Assembly: GCA_964404255.1 (NCBI GenBank)
Contig: CAYOJJ010000003.1
Span: forward strand, 1 to 64,000
Length of the DNA stretch: 64,000 nt
Origin: JAFDZW01 sp964404255
Lineage (GTDB): Bacteria > Bacteroidota > Ignavibacteria > Palsa-1295
Direction: 5' to 3'
The notes below the pieces were generated by a model that was given only the letters and a program-made list of their open reading frames with translations, had not been told where the DNA came from and ran no database searches. The translations under genes and the position numbers were made by a program. This document shows positions 35,453 through 43,248 of this stretch, one piece after another; position 1 is the stretch's first letter; each line of letters starts with the position of its first letter.

Positions 35453-37093
35453 TCAGTTCACACTTTTTGCGCGCCGCATCGCGCTATAACCGGGTGATCC
35501 TTTTTGCATTCCAATAGGTACATCTATTATAGGCGGTACCGGTAATCCTAAGGCCACGTAGACGTCGCGAAGATGGGAGCGAAATAGCTCATCGAATAAT
35601 GCCTGATCGGAGGTATGATGGCCTTCCTCCAGCCACCAGAACCAATCACTCCCTTCGGCTTTCAGAAGAGCGCTATATGCTTCTTCTACAGCTTTTGCAG
35701 GTGCATCGGCCGATGCTTGGTTGAAATGCTCGCGGGTTTGGGTCAATAGCTCCCAGGCACGGTTCTTTTCTGCATCGCCGATCCATACCCTGAAATTCCC
35801 ATTGATCCAGGAGCCTGCACAAATATGGCCGATACCGCGGATATGATCGATGCCGATTGCAGCAACAGCCTCGCTAAAGGTCACCAGCTTTATTTCTTCT
35901 TCATCCGAAAGGCCCCGATAAAAGGCAGAAAGAAAATCAAAACCGTTATTTGAATATCCTTCCCAGCAATTTTCTCCATCAAGAATAATGCTTACACAGG
36001 CAGATTCGACTACCTCTTCTGAGAAGCGTTCGATAATCCCGGAGCGGATATTCTTAATATGGCCGATGAAATCAGCGACGGCATCGGAAGCATCCCAATG
36101 CTGATAGTCGAATCCGATCTTATCGGAAAGCGCATGATCTCTAAAGAACAGAAATACTCCATCGCCTTCATTACCAAAGCGGCGAAGAAAATATTTTTCA
36201 AAATCCCCGTACTGGCGTTCGGATTCCGATAACGAATTATGCAATACCGCTTCATCACTGGCCGTCCACCGGATCTTATGCTCGGCTAATACCGAAAGGG
36301 CATCGAAGGACATACTGCCTTCGGCAAGCCACATGCCGTTCGGCGCATGGCCGAAATGCCTGGTATGAGATTCGATAGCCCGCCGAACCTGTTCGCTTGC
36401 ATCTTCACGGGCGCTAAAAAGCGGTGGCAGTATCACGGCCGGAGTTGCATCCTTTGCCGAATCGGTCGAACATAACAGTGGGAGGATCGGGTGATAAAAA
36501 GGCGTACATGATAATTCCACATGACCACGCGATTCAAGCTCTTTATGGCTATCGATCACGGAGGTGATCGCTTTTAATCCGACATCGAGCAAATGCTGCT
36601 TCTGCTCTTCTGAAAAATTCTTATCCTGAGCTATTAATGTCTTATAGAGCGGTGACACTCGCAAGAATTCCCCACTCCAGGCAAGATGAAAGAGCACGAT
36701 CAAATCGAGTAATTCCTGATCGGACAGGGCTTCTTGTTTCAGAACCAGTTCTTTATACCGTACCGAACGGGTTACCATTCGTTCGTAGTTGGCCATACGG
36801 CAATATTTAGAAACGTAGGCTCTTTCTTCGTCACTCAAAGTACCGGCCGGTTTACGGCAAGCTTGTAGTAGTTGCTCCTGCATTCCGCCGGCATATTCCT
36901 CCAGTTGTTCGAGAAGCGATGGGACCAGATTAATGGTAGTATGTATAGCCGGGTAGTGGCGCAGATGCTCCGCCATTTCAAGATAGTCTTTGGTTGCATG
37001 GAGCCTGACCCAGGGAAGACGAAACACCCCGCCCGCTTCATAATAAGGCTGGTGCTGATGCCATAGCAATGCAACTTTGATCGGTATGCTCAT
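35453..37093 (-). CDS. Glycoside hydrolase family 57 protein
   Basis: Cytoplasmic GH57 enzyme of 546 aa acting on alpha-glucans (alpha-amylase or glucanotransferase type). Motif 1 is LWHQHQPYY (His12 to Pro16). The nucleophile motif is NGMWLAEGS with Glu258, and the acid/base-region motif is ILDGENCW with Asp372. Length is within the GH57 range. It may serve glycogen turnover; no other glycogen gene is adjacent. It lies 49 nt upstream of the cysteine dioxygenase start. Confidence 0.9.
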   Translation of the reverse strand: MSIPIKVALLWHQHQPYYEAGGVFRLPWVRLHATKDYLEMAEHLRHYPAIHTTINLVPSLLEQLEEYAGGMQEQLLQACRKPAGTLSDEERAYVSKYCRMANYERMVTRSVRYKELVLKQEALSDQELLDLIVLFHLAWSGEFLRVSPLYKTLIAQDKNFSEEQKQHLLDVGLKAITSVIDSHKELESRGHVELSCTPFYHPILPLLCSTDSAKDATPAVILPPLFSAREDASEQVRRAIESHTRHFGHAPNGMWLAEGSMSFDALSVLAEHKIRWTASDEAVLHNSLSESERQYGDFEKYFLRRFGNEGDGVFLFFRDHALSDKIGFDYQHWDASDAVADFIGHIKNIRSGIIERFSEEVVESACVSIILDGENCWEGYSNNGFDFLSAFYRGLSDEEEIKLVTFSEAVAAIGIDHIRGIGHICAGSWINGNFRVWIGDAEKNRAWELLTQTREHFNQASADAPAKAVEEAYSALLKAEGSDWFWWLEEGHHTSDQALFDELFRSHLRDVYVALGLPVPPIIDVPIGMQKGSPGYSAMRRAKSVN

Positions 37094-37111
37094 TTTACTC
37101 TATAAACAACA

Positions 37112-37141
37112 CAGCCGTCGGAAGAGGATTTCCGACGGCTG
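37112..37141 (-). terminator. Terminator-like hairpin between plsY and the GH57 gene
   Basis: A perfect 12-bp stem (37112-37123 with 37130-37141) with a 6-nt loop. On the minus strand it follows plsY by 26 nt and is followed by a modest T-rich stretch (GTGTTGTTTAT). It may separate plsY from GH57. Confidence 0.65.
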
Positions 37142-37166
37142 CTTCTGAGTAACATTCATTGCTTAT

Positions 37167-37850
37167 TTAGCGCGAGGCGCTTCGAAAGCGAATAATATGC
37201 AGCTTTTCGAATTTATTCTCGGTCTTTGAAAGCAAACGCGAGATATTCGAGCGGTGACGGTAAATAAGAAACACTGAAATTCCGATCGCGCCGACAATTA
37301 GAGTATGATATCCGTAAATATCGACACCAAAAATATTCTGGCGCACGAACATTGTCGTGGGAAACATCACTGCGGCAGTAATAGAACCGAGCGAAACATA
37401 ACCCGAAGCAAAAAGCACCAGCAGGAAAAAACCGACGGCAATTGCCGTCTCGACCGGAGCTATCGTTACCAGCATTCCGAGCGCAGTATTAATACTCTTA
37501 CCGCCCTTCCATCCGGCAAAACAGGTATAGCTATGGCCGATCACGGCTGCAGCTCCGGCAAAGAAGCGGAACACCGTCAGATCCTGAAACGGAGTTTGGT
37601 TATGGAACGGTAGTACACCGTTGAATAAAAAGGTAGCAACCAGGACAGCGGCAACACCTTTTGAAATATCGAGTAGTTGAACGAGAAGTCCTAATTTCCA
37701 TCCGAGAACCCGGAAGGCATTGGTCGATCCCATGTTTCCAGAACCCTGGGTACGAAGATCGATCCCCTTAAATTTCTTACTGACAATAACACCAAATGGG
37801 ATAGAACCGAGGAAATATCCTACAGTCATTACCACTAATAAACTGATCAT
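37167..37850 (-). CDS. plsY: Glycerol-3-phosphate acyltransferase PlsY
   Basis: Inner-membrane acyltransferase of 227 aa, transferring an acyl group from acyl-phosphate to glycerol-3-phosphate in the first step of phospholipid synthesis. Motifs in order are GSIPFGVI, GSGNMGSTNAFRVLGWK (motif 1), and GHSYTCFAGWKGGKSINTALG (motif 2), with about six transmembrane segments. Substitutions around the motif 2 glycines (GGKSIN instead of GGKGVA) are slight. Length is slightly over the norm. Confidence 0.93.
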   Translation of the reverse strand: MISLLVVMTVGYFLGSIPFGVIVSKKFKGIDLRTQGSGNMGSTNAFRVLGWKLGLLVQLLDISKGVAAVLVATFLFNGVLPFHNQTPFQDLTVFRFFAGAAAVIGHSYTCFAGWKGGKSINTALGMLVTIAPVETAIAVGFFLLVLFASGYVSLGSITAAVMFPTTMFVRQNIFGVDIYGYHTLIVGAIGISVFLIYRHRSNISRLLSKTENKFEKLHIIRFRSASR

Positions 37851-37932
37851 CTGTAACTGAGCCTATTCAAAGAAGTTAAATATAAACACTCTCTTATACG
37901 AGATTGTTCGCCGGTAGTAACAGGCTATCGTA

Positions 37933-39093
37933 TCATACAAAGAGGGCCTTAATGCGCTTCATTCCCTTCTCTATATTTTCTATAGAGTTAGCATAACTGA
38001 AGCGAATATACCCTTCTCCATATTTCCCGAACGATGTACCGGAAAGACAAGCGACATTTCCTTCGTAAAGGATCTTATCGGCGATGGTACGCGAATCGAG
38101 ACCGGTACCGGTAATATTCGGAAAAACATAGAATGCTCCGAGCGGCTTATGGCATTTAAAGCCCGGAATATCATTCAACGCATCTACAATAAAATCACGG
38201 CGGCGCTTAAACTCCGCAACAACAGTATTGACCCATTCCTGCGGACCGGTGAGCGCTTCCATACCGGCGATCTGTACGAAACTCGTAGCACAGCTCGGCA
38301 CATTCGTCTGCAGTTTCGAACAAACCGCAGCAAAATCGGCCGGCATAATGCCAAAGCCAAGACGCCATCCGGTCATAGCATAGGTCTTCGAAAAGCCATC
38401 GAGTATGATCGTCCGTTCGCGCATTCCCGGCAAGGCGGCGATCGTATGATTCACAAAGCCATCGTAGACAACACGGCCGTAGATCTCATCGGAGAGAACG
38501 ATCAGATCATGCTTGACGGCAAGTTCGGCGATAGCTTTTAAATCGTCAAGGGAGAGGATGCCACCCGTCGGATTTTGCGGTGAGTTAATGATCAGCATCC
38601 GGGTTTTCGGAGTGATCAGATTTTTCAAATCTTCAATATCGAAGCTAAATCCTTTTTCTTCTTTTAAGACAAGCGGTACCGGAACACCACCGGCAAGTTC
38701 GATACAGCTTTCGTAGATCGGAAACCCCGGGTTCGGGTAGATCACTTCATCGCCAGGATCAACCGAGGCCATGATCGCATAGAACATGATCGGCTTCGCA
38801 CCGGGGCAGACCACTACTTCACTCGCTTCGAACTGCATACCGCGACGCTTACCTTCAACATCGGCGATCGTCTTGCGAAACTCCGGCAATCCCGGGGCCG
38901 GGCCGTAATGCGTCCAGCCTTCATCAAGCGCTTTCTTAGCGGCGGCAATAATATTGGGAGCCGTATCAAAATCAGGTTCGCCGATCTCAAGATGAACGAT
39001 GTCTTTGCCTTGCGCTTCCAATTCCCTGGCGCGCTGCAGCACAACGAATGAAGTCTCGGTCCCTAAGCGTTCGATGCGTTTTGCAATATGCAT
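37933..39093 (-). CDS. Pyridoxal-phosphate aminotransferase, class I (AspC/AlaA-like)
   Basis: Cytoplasmic PLP enzyme of 386 aa. The ATG at 39093 is chosen because it starts HIAKRIERLGTETSF, the usual N-terminus, and drops a spurious leader. Motifs are HLEIGEPDFDTAPNI, NSPQNPTGGIL, DEIYGRVVYDG and the PLP-lysine segment ILDGFSKTYAMTGWRLGFG, plus the terminal Arg near FSYANSIENIEKG. The pattern is that of aspartate/aromatic aminotransferases of family I-gamma; exact substrate is uncertain. Confidence 0.92.
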   Translation of the reverse strand: MHIAKRIERLGTETSFVVLQRARELEAQGKDIVHLEIGEPDFDTAPNIIAAAKKALDEGWTHYGPAPGLPEFRKTIADVEGKRRGMQFEASEVVVCPGAKPIMFYAIMASVDPGDEVIYPNPGFPIYESCIELAGGVPVPLVLKEEKGFSFDIEDLKNLITPKTRMLIINSPQNPTGGILSLDDLKAIAELAVKHDLIVLSDEIYGRVVYDGFVNHTIAALPGMRERTIILDGFSKTYAMTGWRLGFGIMPADFAAVCSKLQTNVPSCATSFVQIAGMEALTGPQEWVNTVVAEFKRRRDFIVDALNDIPGFKCHKPLGAFYVFPNITGTGLDSRTIADKILYEGNVACLSGTSFGKYGEGYIRFSYANSIENIEKGMKRIKALFV

Positions 39094-39175
39094 TGATCTG
39101 AGTGAGATTATCAAAAAACGGATGCCTATAAACACTAATGTCGGAAGTTTTGTACCTATAGTTTTACATTTTTTT

Positions 39176-39209
39176 AAAAAAGAAACATCCCCGCCGCAGC
39201 GAGGATGTT
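39176..39209 (-). terminator. Terminator of the first ABM-like gene
   Basis: On the minus strand AACATCCTCG (39209-39200), loop CTGCGG, CGGGGATGTT, then TCTTTTTT. One pair is G-U and so works only in the minus-strand RNA. It follows the stop at 39244 by about 35 nt. Confidence 0.85.
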
Positions 39210-39243
39210 CAATAAGCTATTACCTTATTGGTAAACTATAAAC

Positions 39244-39549
39244 TCATAACTGAGTTACACCGGTACCTACCGCAGGATTATAGATAGTATGTACCGGATA
39301 GACTTCTACCTGAGGCTCGCCAGTTATACCAACCTGCTGAACTGCCGGCAGTAACCGCTGCTGAGCGAACGTATCGAAATATTCCGGGGCCTCCCAAATA
39401 TCGGTGACTCTCAGAGCCGAACCATCGTGTCCCGCAACATGGAATAACACACCTTGCGGACGATTGTCTTCCCATCGTACGATATCACGAATTGCATTAT
39501 ATTGGTCAACGCTGACGCCGTCCCAACGCATGATCATTGCTATTGCCAT
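39244..39549 (-). CDS. Small ABM-like (dimeric alpha-beta barrel) protein, copy 1
   Basis: Protein of 101 aa that starts MAIAMIMRWDGVSVDQYN. The size and pattern (beta strand, helix, FHVAGHDGSALRVTDIWEA, then a PVHTIYNP end) fit the dimeric alpha-beta barrel superfamily near antibiotic-biosynthesis monooxygenases. A catalytic role is not shown. It is a close paralogue of the next upstream gene. A strong Shine-Dalgarno AAGGAGAA lies eight nt before ATG. Leader and terminator are duplicated as well. Confidence 0.8.
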   Translation of the reverse strand: MAIAMIMRWDGVSVDQYNAIRDIVRWEDNRPQGVLFHVAGHDGSALRVTDIWEAPEYFDTFAQQRLLPAVQQVGITGEPQVEVYPVHTIYNPAVGTGVTQL

Positions 39550-39607
39550 TGTTATTTCTCCTTAGATGAATAGTGGATGATAAAAAAGTAATAGCAATAC
39601 AGGAGAA
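39536..39607 (-). promoter_or_regulatory. Leader complementary to its own Shine-Dalgarno and early codons (copy 1)
   Basis: Read in minus-strand RNA order, TTCTCCT (39607-39601) and ATTGCTATT (39598-39590) are followed by the Shine-Dalgarno AGGAGAA (39562-39556) and AATAGCAAT (39544-39536, within codons 2-5). Each upstream element is the exact reverse complement of its downstream partner. Order a'-b'-a-b would make a pseudoknot or two exclusive pairings. Inferred translation control; not proven. Confidence 0.5.
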
Positions 39608-39695
39608 ATATAGTATTGGATGTAGTTTTTTACTTTTAAAAGAGAAAACTTACTGAAAATAGAGGTCTCTGCATTATAGTAGTTATCGTAGGATT

Positions 39696-39721
39696 AAAAA
39701 AAATCCCCGCCGAAGCAGGGA
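39696..39721 (-). terminator. Terminator of the second ABM-like gene
   Basis: On the minus strand TCCCTGC, loop TTCG, GCGGGGA, then eight T residues (39703-39696). It uses one G-U pair. It lies 24 nt after the stop at 39745, so the two copies are probably transcribed separately. Confidence 0.85.
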
Positions 39722-39744
39722 CCTTTAATAATCAATCTTACCTC

Positions 39745-40044
39745 TTATGCTGTCACCTGTTTGATACCTGGATTAAAGATGGCATGAACCTGACATATCT
39801 CTACTTCAGGATTTGAAGTTACACCGGTTGAGCGCACACCCGGCATTAAGCGATCGTTAACAAATGCATCGAAGTGTTGTGGGCTTTCCCATACATCGGT
39901 AACATGAAGTGAGGTGCCATCATGACTTGCAACATGAAATAAGCCACCGGCAGCCGGATGTTCTTCCCACTTTACGATAGTACGCACTTCGTCATATTGC
40001 TCGGTCGTGATACCGTCCCAACGCATAATCATTGCTATTGCCAT
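39745..40044 (-). CDS. Small ABM-like (dimeric alpha-beta barrel) protein, copy 2
   Basis: Protein of 99 aa, a tandem paralogue of the gene at 39244-39549. The two share MAIAMIMRWDG, QYxxxRxIVxWE, LFHVAxHDG, VTDxWExPxxFDxF and a PxxEVxxVHxIxNP end. They differ most in the middle and at the C-terminus. Members of this family occur widely as uncharacterised proteins. A strong Shine-Dalgarno AAAAGGAGAA precedes the ATG. Function unknown. Confidence 0.8.
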   Translation of the reverse strand: MAIAMIMRWDGITTEQYDEVRTIVKWEEHPAAGGLFHVASHDGTSLHVTDVWESPQHFDAFVNDRLMPGVRSTGVTSNPEVEICQVHAIFNPGIKQVTA

Positions 40045-40103
40045 TACTATTTCTCCTTTTAGATGATTGGTGAATGATAAAAAGTAATAGCAATACAGGA
40101 GAA
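40031..40103 (-). promoter_or_regulatory. Leader complementary to its own Shine-Dalgarno and early codons (copy 2)
   Basis: Same arrangement as copy 1: TTCTCCT (40103-40097) and ATTGCTATT (40094-40086) pair with AGGAGAA (40057-40051) and AATAGCAAT (40039-40031). The spacer between has changed in length and sequence between copies while these four elements are identical, which suggests they are kept by selection or by recent duplication. Confidence 0.5.
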
Positions 40104-40135
40104 GTTTATATTCGGATGTTACGAAATAATTAAAA

Positions 40136-41491
40136 TCATACTGCGTCCGAAATAGATGAGAAATTAAATCCTTTTACAACAAGCATCGGAGCAAGCATCG
40201 GGATATCGTCATCGCCATCGCGCGGAGCCGTGACAATGGGCTTCGAGAAATCTTCTACATTTTTGAAGACATTAAGCGGCGATTCATTCCAGCGGAAGTT
40301 CATTACTGCCCGCTTGATTTCGCCATTCTCGACCCAGAATACACCATCGCGCGTTAAGCCCGTCTTGAGCAGTGTCTGATGATCGACGTCGCGGATATAC
40401 CAGAAACTGGTAATAAGCAAGCCCTCTTTGACCGTCGTGAGAAAATCTTCCGGCAACTGTGCTCCGCCTTCCATAATAATATTGGAAGAATACGGAATTG
40501 GCCGCTTACCGGTCTTTTGCGCCCAATACCTTCCGCGAGGCATATTAACCAATTTCCCATCTTTGACCCAGTCGATTTGCTCGCTTGGCATTCCGCTATC
40601 GGTGTAGATGCCCGAAGGCACTAACGGATGATTCGGGTCGGAATAGATTCTTACTTTCGGGCTGAAAATCTCTTCGCCGATAGCCGTTCCGCCATTTGCT
40701 CTTGAATATGGGCTTCTTCCTTCTTCGGCGCTACGCGTATCGAGCGACCATATAAATTGCTGCAACATATCGGCCGTCGCGCTCGGTTCGAGGATCGTTT
40801 TATAGACTCCCGGATCCATTTCATCGAGATGGCGCCAGGCAGCGCATTTTTCTGCCGCCCTGCGGATCGCACGGTCGCTATCGAGACGGGCGATCGCATG
40901 GCTGGCGCGTTTATTCCAGCCACTTGCCGAGCCATCTTCGCTTCGCATGGTGGTCGAAAAGGTCGTGCGTGTCTTTTGATCGGCAACGAACAATCCCTTC
41001 GAGTTACGATACGCCGATGAACCGACAGTCGTTTGTAAAAATCCGGCCGCAACGAATTTTCTGGCCTTTGCTTCTTTGATTGCCTGCTCGGCTATACGCG
41101 CCCGCTCATCGGCAGTATAAGAATCGTCGGAGCTGGATTCATCGAATTGGGCGGAGTGGAGATAGGTCTGTTTTGCCTCAAGTGGCGGCATGAGTTCTTC
41201 GTTTTCCGGCGCCAGTTTTGCGATCTCTTCAGCGCGGCGAACGGCTCTCGATAAGCCGTCGTCGCTAAGATCGTTCATCGATACCGAGCCGGTTCTTTTA
41301 CCAGAGGCACAGGTGATCGAAATGGAAGTATTAAGCGTCGAACCGCTGGTCGTCACCGTATTTGCCGCATAGCGCAAATGCGCGCTATGCGTACTATCGA
41401 TGCTTACTTCACACCAATCGGATGTTGAAAGCTTGACGATCTTTTGAGATAACGATTCGAGTTCATCCGAACCAAGGATACTATTTGCCAT
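40136..41491 (-). CDS. TldD/PmbA family protein (TldE-like partner)
   Basis: Protein of 451 aa in the TldD/TldE (PmbA) family of modulators of gyrase and peptide-maturing proteases. Family patterns are RYAANTVTTSGSTLNTSISI near the N-terminus, YKTILEPSATADMLQQFI, and the C-terminal GVFWVENGEIKRAVMNFRW. The zinc HExxxH of TldD is absent, as is normal for the TldE partner. It lies 4 nt after the metal-bearing partner's stop, so the two genes form the usual pair. Confidence 0.88.
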   Translation of the reverse strand: MANSILGSDELESLSQKIVKLSTSDWCEVSIDSTHSAHLRYAANTVTTSGSTLNTSISITCASGKRTGSVSMNDLSDDGLSRAVRRAEEIAKLAPENEELMPPLEAKQTYLHSAQFDESSSDDSYTADERARIAEQAIKEAKARKFVAAGFLQTTVGSSAYRNSKGLFVADQKTRTTFSTTMRSEDGSASGWNKRASHAIARLDSDRAIRRAAEKCAAWRHLDEMDPGVYKTILEPSATADMLQQFIWSLDTRSAEEGRSPYSRANGGTAIGEEIFSPKVRIYSDPNHPLVPSGIYTDSGMPSEQIDWVKDGKLVNMPRGRYWAQKTGKRPIPYSSNIIMEGGAQLPEDFLTTVKEGLLITSFWYIRDVDHQTLLKTGLTRDGVFWVENGEIKRAVMNFRWNESPLNVFKNVEDFSKPIVTAPRDGDDDIPMLAPMLVVKGFNFSSISDAV

Positions 41492-41495
41492 ACTA

Positions 41496-43124
41496 TTATT
41501 CGGTATAATCGATCATGTTAGAGCGGGCATTGGCTGCCTGCGATTTCGTATTGATGACTTTGACTCCCGTAAATCTCGCCGGAGCGCAGCCGTGGCTTAC
41601 CGGGTTCGATTGCATTGGTTCGCCTTTTCCATCGTTCATTGCGCCGCCAAGCATATACTCGGATTTATCGCAAATAGCATCGCACTTATTCCAAAACTCG
41701 GTGGTCTTCGATTGGTAGGCCACATCGCGCAGCATCGGCCCGAGCTTCCCATCTTTTATCTCATAGGCCACCTGGCCTGTGAATTGGAAATTGTAGCGTT
41801 GATGATCGATCGAATAACTGGAGTTGCCTTTAATAAAAATACCGCCTTCGGTATCTTTAATAAGATCGGCCAGTGAGAGCTTTGCACTGCCCGGCTGCAG
41901 ACTTACATTTGGCATACGCTGGAATGGGACGCTCCACCATCCCTGAGCATAACTTTGCCCGCGCGAAGCCGGCTCATTGATCATCTTTGCCTGCTCACGG
42001 GTTGTTTGTAGGCCCACCAACTCGCCGCGTTTTAAAATATCATACGATTGCGAAGCGACACCATCGTCATCGTAGCCGATAGTTGCAAGCGCACCTTCCT
42101 GAGTACGATCGGCAACAACATTGACGAGCGAACTAGCATAGCCGAGCCCCGGAAAATCTTTCTTGCGGATAAAACTGGTGCCTGCAAAATTAGCTTCGTA
42201 CCCCATAATGCGGTCAAGCTCCGTCGGATGGCCTATACTTTCATGAATCGTAAGCCAGAGATGGGTCGGGTGCAGAACAAGATCGTACTTACCGGGCTTA
42301 ACACTGACCGCCGTCAGTTTTTCCGTTGCTTCGGAAACAGCCTGAGCAATTTCATCTTTATAAGGATATTCTTCTACATATTCGTATCCGCGTCCCTGCG
42401 GCAACACGAAGAGCGCACGGCTGGCGAACTCCCCTTTCGAAGTATCGGCAATAGTTACGTGAGTCGAAGGATCGATGCGGGTTACTTCCTGCCAGATCTT
42501 CGAACCCTCGCTCGATGCAAAATATTTTTCTTCCCTGACGGCTGTCAGGCTTGAATTGATAAATAACCTCTTCCCATTGGTAGCGGCTCCATGTGCAAGT
42601 GAGTGCATCGAGAGCAAAAGATCGGCACGATCTTTAAATGGCACATCGAATGGATTCTTCTTTATCGGAGTGGACCACTCGGCAGTAACCGCTGCGGCCG
42701 GAGCAAGATCTAAAGGTTTTGCCTGCAACTTGGAATTTGCAGTAGCCATTTGAATGGCCTCGTTAACAGCCCGCTTTCCAGGCTCTTCTGCAACCATTTG
42801 CGTCGCACAGAATCCCCAGGTGCCATCTTTTATGACTCGAACTCCCATACCAAAAGAATCGGAATCGTTGACTCCGGTTACAACTGCATCCCTGACGTGC
42901 ACCGATTGGCTGGCATATCGGGAAATACGGACATCGCAGTAAGTGGCTCCCTGAGATTTGGCATAGGCGATCAGGGTATCGGCAAGGTCCTGCTGGGCTT
43001 TTGCCGGTTTGGAAAGCGTGCCATCCGGCAAGAACCGCGCGGCACGGGCAAGGCGGGTATCAAGGCCGGTAAGAGCAACCACTCCTCCCGCCAGAGCCCC
43101 CTTCAAAAATATCCTTCGATGCAT
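41496..43124 (-). CDS. TldD family metalloprotease with Tat-type signal
   Basis: Protein of 542 aa. The N-terminus MHRRIFLKGALAGGVVALTG carries a twin-arginine motif, so export folded through Tat is likely. The core shows the TldD zinc motif HESIGH (starting near residue 294) followed by TELDRIMGYEANFAGTSFI, and CDVRISRYASQ in the N-terminal domain. Well-known TldD/TldE pairs are cytoplasmic, so an exported version is noteworthy. Substrate peptide is unknown. It overlaps nothing and precedes the TldE-like gene by 4 nt. Confidence 0.88.
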   Translation of the reverse strand: MHRRIFLKGALAGGVVALTGLDTRLARAARFLPDGTLSKPAKAQQDLADTLIAYAKSQGATYCDVRISRYASQSVHVRDAVVTGVNDSDSFGMGVRVIKDGTWGFCATQMVAEEPGKRAVNEAIQMATANSKLQAKPLDLAPAAAVTAEWSTPIKKNPFDVPFKDRADLLLSMHSLAHGAATNGKRLFINSSLTAVREEKYFASSEGSKIWQEVTRIDPSTHVTIADTSKGEFASRALFVLPQGRGYEYVEEYPYKDEIAQAVSEATEKLTAVSVKPGKYDLVLHPTHLWLTIHESIGHPTELDRIMGYEANFAGTSFIRKKDFPGLGYASSLVNVVADRTQEGALATIGYDDDGVASQSYDILKRGELVGLQTTREQAKMINEPASRGQSYAQGWWSVPFQRMPNVSLQPGSAKLSLADLIKDTEGGIFIKGNSSYSIDHQRYNFQFTGQVAYEIKDGKLGPMLRDVAYQSKTTEFWNKCDAICDKSEYMLGGAMNDGKGEPMQSNPVSHGCAPARFTGVKVINTKSQAANARSNMIDYTE

Positions 43125-43248
43125 AGAGATGAATTAGTATGATAGGTAGTAAACGCCTGTGGTAACATTTTGTTCGCGCCGCCCTTTAAAAAACGAAGCG
43201 ACGATCTTTCGATCGCCGCCTCGCGTGCTTTGTGTCGTGATATAGGGA

